From JAICYJ01 sp963766445 (lineage in GTDB: Bacteria; Actinomycetota; Thermoleophilia; Gaiellales; JAICJC01), in the NCBI GenBank assembly GCA_963766445.1, contig CAVXZW010000027.1, forward strand, positions 176,655-240,654: a DNA stretch of 64,000 nucleotides. Direction: 5' to 3'. The translations under genes and the position numbers were made by a program. Shown here in pieces: positions 58,771-64,000 of the stretch (position 1 is its first letter; each line of letters begins with the position of its first letter). The notes below the pieces were generated by a model. That model worked only from the letters and a program-made list of their open reading frames with translations. It was not told the DNA's origin and did no database searches.

Positions 58771-59520
58771 GCGGCCACTCGAAATGGTCGACCATCAAGC
58801 ACAAGAAGGGCGCCGAGGACAAGAAGCGCGGAAAGCTCTTCACCAAGCTGTCGCGGGCGATCATCGTGGCGGCCAAGGAGGGCGGCGCCGATCCGGCCGC
58901 CAACGCCACGCTGGCCGCGGCGATCGCGAAAGCCCGTTCCTACTCGATGCCGAAGGACAACATCGAGCGGGCGGTGCAGCGCGGCGCCGGCGGCGGCGAG
59001 GGATCGGACGCCTACGACGCCATCACCTACGAGGGCTACGGCCCCGACGGGGTGGCCATCATCGTGGAGGCGCTGACCGACAATCGCAACCGCACCGCCG
59101 CCGACGTGCGCTCGATCTTCGCCAAGCACAACGCCAGCCTGGGCACGCCCGGCTCGGTGGCCTGGCAGTTCGAGCGCAAGGGCGTGGTGCTGGTGCCGGC
59201 CGACGGGCTGCGACGAGGACGAGATGGTGCTGCAGGCGGCCGAGGCCGGCGCCGAGGACGCGCAGCTGGACGGCGACGTCTGGCAGGTGACCGCCGAGGC
59301 GGCCGACCTGGCGGCCGTGCGCGACGCGCTGGAGGCGGCCGGGCTGCCGATCAGCTCGGCCGAGCTGACGCTGGTGCCGAAGAACACGGTCGCACTCGAG
59401 GAGGATGCCGCCCGCAAGCTGCTGCGGCTGATCGACGCGCTCGAGGAGAACGACGACGTGCAGGACGTGTACGCCAACTTCGACATCCCCGATGCGGTGC
59501 TGGAGGCGGTCGCCGGCTGA
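58767..59520 (+). CDS. yebC: YebC/PmpR-family protein, one +1 frameshift
   Basis: About 250 residues. The start SGHSKWSTIKHKKGAEDKKR is diagnostic, followed by NIERAVQRGAGGGEG, AIIVEALTDNRNRTAADVRS, SVAWQFERKGVV and, after an extra base near 59212, DEMVLQAAEAGAEDAQLDGD. Family members act as transcription regulators or, in recent work, as ribosome-associated factors relieving stalling at proline runs. pdxS-pdxT-yebC next to ruvCAB is a common order in Actinobacteria. Confidence 0.93.
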
Positions 59521-59626
59521 TTTTGGCGGTCACCAGCCGACCGCCAGGGGACCCCGATTCCAGCGATGAGTTCCAGCGACGTCGCCGGTCTCATCCCCGA
59601 ACCGCAACAACCGAAAGGATGACGAC

Positions 59627-60100
59627 ATGAGCGCGATCACCACCTGCCTCTGGTTCGACACCGAGGGCGAGCAGGCGGCCGAGTTCTATACGACGGTGTT
59701 CCCCAACTCCCGCATCACCGACATCAGCCGCTACGGCGCGGCCGGGCCGCGGGACGAGGGCACCGTGATGACCGTCACCTTCGAGATCGACGGCGCTCCG
59801 TTCGTCGCGCTCAACGGCGGGCCGGACTTCAGCTTCAGCGAGGCCACCTCGTTCCAGGTCGCCTGCAAGGATCAGGAGCAGGTCGACTTCTACTGGGAGA
59901 CGCTCGGCGAGGGCGGCGAGCCGGGTCCCTGCGGCTGGCTGAAAGACCGCTTCGGCCTGTCCTGGCAGATCATCCCCACGCGCCTGTTCGAGCTGCTGTC
60001 GGACCCCGACCCCGAGCGCGCCCAGCGCGCGATGGCGGCCATGCTGTCGATGCGCAAGATCGTGATCGCGGAGCTGGAGCAGGCGGCAGCGGCCGCCTAA
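59627..60100 (+). CDS. PhnB-like VOC-family protein
   Basis: 157 residues, ATG behind AAAGGATGACG. The single-VOC PhnB/3-demethylubiquinone methyltransferase-like pattern is clear: TTCLWFDTEGEQAAEFYTTV, FPNSRITDISRYG, MTVTFEIDGAPFVALNGGPD, SFQVACKDQEQVDFYWETLG, CGWLKDRFGLSWQIIPTRLF. Members are dimers with a cupped barrel; no enzymatic role is proven for most. Its stop is convergent with dedA. Confidence 0.9.
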   Translation: MSAITTCLWFDTEGEQAAEFYTTVFPNSRITDISRYGAAGPRDEGTVMTVTFEIDGAPFVALNGGPDFSFSEATSFQVACKDQEQVDFYWETLGEGGEPGPCGWLKDRFGLSWQIIPTRLFELLSDPDPERAQRAMAAMLSMRKIVIAELEQAAAAA

Positions 60101-60106
60101 AAGCGG

Positions 60107-60835
60107 TCAGCCCGAACCGGGGTCAGGCCGGTGGCCAAGCACGTAGCGCACGCTCAGGTAGACGGCCGCCGCGGCCGCCACCGCGATCGCGATCGCGCCC
60201 AGCAGGTGGCTGGCGTTTCCGAAACGCGAGGTGAGGCTGTCCACCGAGCTCGAGAACAGGTAGCCGAGCAGGCCCACCGACACCGCCCACACGGCGGCGC
60301 CGATGGCGTCGGCGATCACGTAGCGGTGCACCGGCATGCGGGTGCTGCCGGACACGATCGCGAGCTTGGTGCGGATGCCGGCGACCAGCCGCCCGGCCGC
60401 AACCGCCCGCATGCCGTGCCGTTCCATGAACCCATGCACGGCGCTGTCCTCGTGCACGCCGAACCGGTGCAGCACGCGCGGGCCGGCCGCGCGGCCGATC
60501 ACGTAGGCGCAGGCGTCACCCAGCACCGCGAACGCCCATGCCACCGCGATCACCACCGGCAGGCTGAAGTGGCTGGACGACGCGGCCGACGCCGCCGACG
60601 CCAGCAGCAGCACGATCTCGCCCGACGAGGGCAGCCCAAAGCTGTCGCCGAACGCGCCCAGGGCGACGCCCCAGTACCCGTAATCGTCCAGCAGCTGGCT
60701 GGCGCTGGGGGCGTCCACGTTGCGGAACACCAGCCACAGCGCGAAGCCGGCCGCGGCCAGCGCCGAGAACAGCAGCGCCAGTTTGATCAGCGGGGGCACC
60801 CACCAGCGGGCGGCGCTGCGGCTGCTCAGCTCCAT
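60107..60835 (-). CDS. DedA-family (SNARE-associated) membrane protein
   Basis: 242 residues from the ATG at 60835, fixed by a -10 box 7 nt upstream. DedA features: LDDYGYWGVALGAFGDSFGL, PSSGEIVLLLASA, the glycine-rich AFAVLGDACAYVIGRAAG, then FGVHEDSAVHGFMERHGMRA, AGRLVAGIRTKLAIVSGSTR and two C-terminal helices. The family includes undecaprenyl-phosphate and phosphatidylethanolamine flippases. About six membrane segments, an Arg in RLVAGIRTK as required in characterised members. Confidence 0.9.
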   Translation of the reverse strand: MELSSRSAARWWVPPLIKLALLFSALAAAGFALWLVFRNVDAPSASQLLDDYGYWGVALGAFGDSFGLPSSGEIVLLLASAASAASSSHFSLPVVIAVAWAFAVLGDACAYVIGRAAGPRVLHRFGVHEDSAVHGFMERHGMRAVAAGRLVAGIRTKLAIVSGSTRMPVHRYVIADAIGAAVWAVSVGLLGYLFSSSVDSLTSRFGNASHLLGAIAIAVAAAAAVYLSVRYVLGHRPDPGSG

Positions 60836-60842
60836 GCGCTTC

Positions 60843-60848
60843 ACTGTA
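60843..60848 (-). promoter_or_regulatory. leaderless -10 box of dedA
   Basis: TACAGT on the minus strand, 7 nt before the ATG at 60835. Confidence 0.5.
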
Positions 60849-60914
60849 CCCGGCGCCGGTTTGGCGGCCATGTGAGGCGGGGAACGGATGTTCGGTCGCG
60901 TCCGCGCCGGCCGG

Positions 60915-60920
60915 TACACT
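60915..60920 (+). promoter_or_regulatory. leaderless -10 box of ruvC
   Basis: TACACT ends 7 nt before the ATG at 60928; a weak TTCGGT lies 18 bp further upstream. Confidence 0.55.
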
Positions 60921-60927
60921 GTGGCCG

Positions 60928-61428
60928 ATGAAGCTGCTTGGCATCGACCCGGGCACGGCGTCGACCGGCTTTGGCGTGATCAGCGTCGAGGGCTCGACGC
61001 TGCGAGCGGTCGAACACGGCGTGATCGAGACCGGCGCCCGCCGGCCGCCGGCCGAGCGGCTGGCCGCGATCCACCGGCGGGTGGCACAGCTGATCGCGAC
61101 CCACGACCCCGACTCGGTGGCGATGGAAGATCTGTTCGTGGGCGCCAACCCGCGCAATGTGCTGACCGTGGGGCAGGCGCGGGGCGCCGTGATGTCGGCC
61201 TGCGGCCTGGCCGGCCTGGAAACGGCCGCCTACCCGCCGGCCGAGGTGAAGGCCGCGGTCTGCGGCTACGGCCGTGCCGACAAGGGCCAGGTGCAGCGGA
61301 TGGTGGGGGCGATGCTGGCGGCCGACCTGGCCGGTGCCAGCGACCACGCCACCGACGCGCTGGCGGTGGCAATCTGCCACGCGGTGCGGAGCCGTGGCCG
61401 GCGGCTGGTGCAGGCGGCGGCGGGATGA
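60928..61428 (+). CDS. ruvC: Holliday junction resolvase RuvC
   Basis: 166 residues. RNase H-like nuclease: first acidic residue in LLGIDPGTASTGFGVI, then the Glu in VAMEDLFVGANPRNVLTVGQ, AAYPPAEVKAAVCGYGRADK and the final acidic pair in ASDHATDALAVAICHA. It cleaves Holliday junctions as a dimer. Overlaps ruvA by ATGA; first of a ruvC-ruvA-ruvB operon. Confidence 0.96.
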   Translation: MKLLGIDPGTASTGFGVISVEGSTLRAVEHGVIETGARRPPAERLAAIHRRVAQLIATHDPDSVAMEDLFVGANPRNVLTVGQARGAVMSACGLAGLETAAYPPAEVKAAVCGYGRADKGQVQRMVGAMLAADLAGASDHATDALAVAICHAVRSRGRRLVQAAAG

Positions 61429-62009
61429 TCGCGACGCTGCGCGGACGCGTGGTCGAGCGCGGCGCCGGCCGCATCGTGATCGACGTCAACGGCGTCGGCT
61501 ACCTGCTGGCCGCGACCAGTTCGGCGATCCGGATGGCGGTGCCCGACGGCGAAGAGGTGACGGTGGTCACCCACATGCACGTGCGCGAGGACGCGCTGGT
61601 GCTGTTCGGATTCGCCACGGCCGCTGAGCGCGACCTGTTCGAGCTGCTGCTGGGCGTCTCTGGTGTCGGCCCCAAGGCGGCGCTGGCGATCGTCAGCGGC
61701 TACGAACCGGATCAGATCCGGCGCGCCATCGTCACCTCCGACCATGCCCTGTTCACGAGCATCAGCGGCATCGGCCGCAAGACCGCCGAGCGGGTGGTGA
61801 TCGACCTCAAGGACAAGGTGGGCGCGCTGCCGGCCGCCGAGGCCGCCGGCCAGGCGGCCGCTCCCGACGATCACACCGCCGCTCGCGACGGCCTGGTCGG
61901 CCTGGGCATGACAGTGGCCGAGGCCGAGGCTGCCCTGCGCGCCACCGATCCCGAGCTGCCGGTGGGTGAGCGCATCCGCCAGGCGCTGGCGGCCGGGGTG
62001 GGCGCGTGA
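61425..62009 (+). CDS. ruvA: Holliday junction DNA helicase subunit RuvA
   Basis: 194 residues. An OB-fold N-terminal domain (MIATLRGRVVERGAGRIVID, GYLLAATSS, VVTHMHVREDALVLFGFATA) precedes two helix-hairpin-helix motifs, LLGVSGVGPKAALAIVSG and SISGIGRKTAERVVIDLKDK. The C-terminal domain III (DGLVGLGMTVAEAEAAL) binds RuvB. Tetramer that holds the junction. ATGA overlap with ruvC. Confidence 0.96.
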   Translation: MIATLRGRVVERGAGRIVIDVNGVGYLLAATSSAIRMAVPDGEEVTVVTHMHVREDALVLFGFATAAERDLFELLLGVSGVGPKAALAIVSGYEPDQIRRAIVTSDHALFTSISGIGRKTAERVVIDLKDKVGALPAAEAAGQAAAPDDHTAARDGLVGLGMTVAEAEAALRATDPELPVGERIRQALAAGVGA

Positions 62010-63031
62010 GCGCGCCGCCCAAGCGGGTGCCCGATCCGCTGCTGGCACCGGGCGAGGAGGAGCTCGATCAGACGCTGCGGCCGCGGCGGCTGGCAGAGTT
62101 CGTGGGCCAGCACCAGGTGAAGGAGCAGCTGTCGATCTTCCTGGAGGCCGCACGCGCCCGCAACGAGCCCTGCGAGCACGTGCTGCTGGCCGGCCCGCCC
62201 GGCCTCGGCAAGACCTCGCTGGCCGGCATCATCGCGGTCGAGATGGGCTCGGCGCTGCGGGTGATGTCGGGGCCTGCGATCGACCGCAAGGCCGACATGG
62301 CGGCCATCATGACCGCGCTCGAGCCCAACGATGTGCTGTTCATCGACGAGATCCACCGACTCAACCGCACCATCGAGGAGCTGCTGTATCCGGCCATGGA
62401 GGACGGCTGCATCGACATCGTGATCGGGCAGGGGCCGGGTGCGCACTCGATCAGGCTCGACCTGGCGCCGTTCACGCTGGTGGGCGCGACCACCCGCACC
62501 GGCCTGCTGACGACGCCGCTGCGCGATCGCTTCGGCATCACCCACCGGCTCGACCACTACGGGCCCGCCGACATCGAGCTGATCGTGCACCGCTCGGCCG
62601 GCATCCTCGGCGTCGCCATCGACGAGGGCGGCGCCGGCGAAATCGCCCGCCGTTCGCGTGGCACGCCACGGGTCGCCAACCGCATCCTGCGGCGGGTGCG
62701 CGACTTCGCCCAGGTGCGCCACCAGGGCGAGATCACCCACGACATCGCCTCCGAGGCGCTGGAGCTGTTCGAGGTGGACGCGCTCGGGCTGGAGCGGATC
62801 GACCGCGCGATCCTCCGGCACGTGGCCGAGACGTTCTCGGGCGGCCCGGTGGGGCTGTCGACGCTGGCGGTGGCGATCGGCGAGGAGCCCGACACGGTGG
62901 AGGACGTCTACGAGCCCTACCTGCTGCAGCGGGGCCTGTTGCAGCGCACACCCCGCGGCCGCGTGATCACGCCCACCGCCTACCAGCACCTGGGCCTGCC
63001 GGTTCCGGCCCGCGACCCGCGGCTGTTCTAG
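62006..63031 (+). CDS. ruvB: Holliday junction DNA helicase motor RuvB
   Basis: 341 residues, GTG start overlapping the ruvA stop. AAA+ ATPase: LDQTLRPRRLAEFVGQHQVK, Walker A AGPPGLGKTSLAGI, Walker B DVLFIDEIHRLNRTIEELLY, sensor in LVGATTRTGLLTTPLRDRFG, arginine finger region, and winged DNA-binding C terminus ending GRVITPTAYQHLGLP. Drives branch migration. Intact and of normal length. Confidence 0.97.
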   Translation: MSAPPKRVPDPLLAPGEEELDQTLRPRRLAEFVGQHQVKEQLSIFLEAARARNEPCEHVLLAGPPGLGKTSLAGIIAVEMGSALRVMSGPAIDRKADMAAIMTALEPNDVLFIDEIHRLNRTIEELLYPAMEDGCIDIVIGQGPGAHSIRLDLAPFTLVGATTRTGLLTTPLRDRFGITHRLDHYGPADIELIVHRSAGILGVAIDEGGAGEIARRSRGTPRVANRILRRVRDFAQVRHQGEITHDIASEALELFEVDALGLERIDRAILRHVAETFSGGPVGLSTLAVAIGEEPDTVEDVYEPYLLQRGLLQRTPRGRVITPTAYQHLGLPVPARDPRLF

Positions 63032-63048
63032 GCCGGGCGGCGCATCAG

Positions 63049-64000
63049 GTGCCCCAGCGCTACCCGGAAATCGAGCCGCACGCCCACGGCCTGCTCGAGG
63101 TCGGCCGCGGAAACCGCCTCTACTGGGAGGTCTGCGGAAACCCCGACGGGAAGCCGGCGCTGGTGCTGCACGGCGGGCCGGGGTCGGGCTGCCAACCCTG
63201 GCATCGGGGCATGTTCGATCCCCGCGCCTACCGAGTGGTGCTGTTCGACCAGCGCGGGTGTGGCCGCAGCCTCCCGCACGCCGGCGACCCCGGCACCAGC
63301 CTCCAAGACAACGACACCGAGCATCAGCTGTCCGACATCGAGCAGCTGCGCGAGCTGCTCGGCATCGACCGCTGGCTGGTGTGGGGCGGGTCGTGGGGCT
63401 GCCTGCTGGCGCTCGCCTACGCGCAGCGCCATCCGCAGCGGGTCACCGAGATGGTGCTGTGGGGCGTCACCGGCGGCACCCGTGCCGAGGAGGACTGGCT
63501 GTTTCGGGGCGGCGTGTCGGCCTTCTTCCCGGAGCAATGGCAGCGGCTGCTGGAGGGGCTGCCCGAGGCGGATCGCGGCGACCCGGTGCAGGGCTACAGC
63601 CGGCTGCTGGACGACCCCGACCCGGCCGTGCGCGCACGCGCCGCGGCCGAGTGGTGCCTGTGGGAGTCGGCCACGCCCGACTGGCCGCCGCGGACGGGCC
63701 TGGCCGAGCGCTATCGCGACCCCCGCTTCGCGCTCTGCTTCGCCCGGCTGGTCACCCACTACGTGCGCCACGACACCTGGATCGACGACGGCCAGCTGCT
63801 GCGCGGTCTCGACCGCATCGGCGCGATCCCGGCGGTGCTGGTGCAGGGCCGGTTCGACTTCCAGTCGCCGCTGCGGGCGGCCTGGCAGATCAGCCGGGCG
63901 TGGCCGGCCGCCGAGCTGGTGGTGGTCGAGGACGGCGGACACGGCCCCGGCAGCGGTGGCATGACCGCGCGGCTGGTGGAGGCAACCGACCGCTTCGCGG
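63049..64000 (+). CDS. pip: prolyl aminopeptidase, 3' end beyond the window
   Basis: Reads open from a GTG at 63049 to the window edge (317 codons). Alpha/beta hydrolase: IEPHAHGLLEVGRGNRLYWE, VLHGGPGSGCQPWHRGMFDP (oxyanion HGGPG), LFDQRGCGRSLPHAG, the nucleophile elbow in VWGGSWGCLLALAYAQRHPQ, and VLVQGRFDFQSPLRAAWQIS with the acid. The DQRGCGRS and GGSWG strings mark the family S33 prolyl aminopeptidase, which removes N-terminal proline. The catalytic His lies in EDGGHGPGS near the end, so only the last few tens of residues are missing. 17 nt after ruvB. Confidence 0.88.
   Translation, partial: MPQRYPEIEPHAHGLLEVGRGNRLYWEVCGNPDGKPALVLHGGPGSGCQPWHRGMFDPRAYRVVLFDQRGCGRSLPHAGDPGTSLQDNDTEHQLSDIEQLRELLGIDRWLVWGGSWGCLLALAYAQRHPQRVTEMVLWGVTGGTRAEEDWLFRGGVSAFFPEQWQRLLEGLPEADRGDPVQGYSRLLDDPDPAVRARAAAEWCLWESATPDWPPRTGLAERYRDPRFALCFARLVTHYVRHDTWIDDGQLLRGLDRIGAIPAVLVQGRFDFQSPLRAAWQISRAWPAAELVVVEDGGHGPGSGGMTARLVEATDRFA

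Overview
The window is a stretch of a high-GC chromosome from an actinobacterium. The 16S rRNA sequence, the absence of tRNAs in the 16S-23S spacer, and the Tad pilus operon with a von Willebrand factor A domain fused to TadB suggest class Thermoleophilia. That placement comes from recognition, not from an alignment. I see no phage, insertion sequence, CRISPR array or plasmid genes; this looks like core chromosome with a few lineage-specific genes.

Layout. 0-3 kb: a lipoprotein, two decayed or frameshifted secreted or hypothetical genes, a small ABM-fold protein and a truncated DUF1326 gene. 3-9.5 kb: DUF2182 membrane protein, VIT-type metal transporter, a three-gene operon (ALDH7-type dehydrogenase, unknown protein, NAD(P)-binding protein), an RmlD-like reductase and heme A synthase. 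9.5-12.2 kb: a GAF-GGDEF-GAF signalling protein behind a possibly structured leader, tRNA-Cys and two small ORFs. 12.2-19.7 kb: a Tad/Flp pilus operon on the minus strand (flp, two tadE-like genes, cpaB, cpaE, tadA, vWA-tadB, tadC). 20-29.5 kb: folD, cspA, gatCAB, a class V aminotransferase, serA, ilvE, a DegT-type aminotransferase and a RemA-like protein. 29.5-32 kb: MBL hydrolase, Mpg glycosylase and tyrS. 32-37.4 kb: one complete rRNA operon with processing stems. 37.4-43 kb: phosphatase, SDR, dgt, dnaG, rpoD and tRNA-Asn. 43-48.9 kb: small proteins, a TadG-like protein, two related beta-helix surface proteins and a GNAT. 49-57.3 kb: lipoprotein, O-methyltransferase, PQQ-type dehydrogenase, DUF2252, cysteine synthase-like protein, DUF1059, class II amidotransferase, two cNMP-domain proteins and tRNA-Met. 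57.3-64 kb: pdxS, pdxT, yebC, PhnB-like, dedA, ruvC-ruvA-ruvB and the start of a prolyl aminopeptidase.

Two properties cut across the window. First, about nineteen genes, most of them first in a transcription unit, have a TANNNT box ending 6-10 nt before an ATG or GTG with little or no Shine-Dalgarno sequence. This is the signature of leaderless transcription, and it helped fix starts and find a small gene. Second, more than twenty genes, including essential ones such as tyrS, carry single-base shifts. By hand I resolve roughly 45-50 insertions and about 20 deletions, clustered in some stretches and absent from others. I take most of them to be sequence errors of a long-read or low-coverage assembly, so frameshifted genes with clear full-length homology are listed as CDS with the shifts noted.
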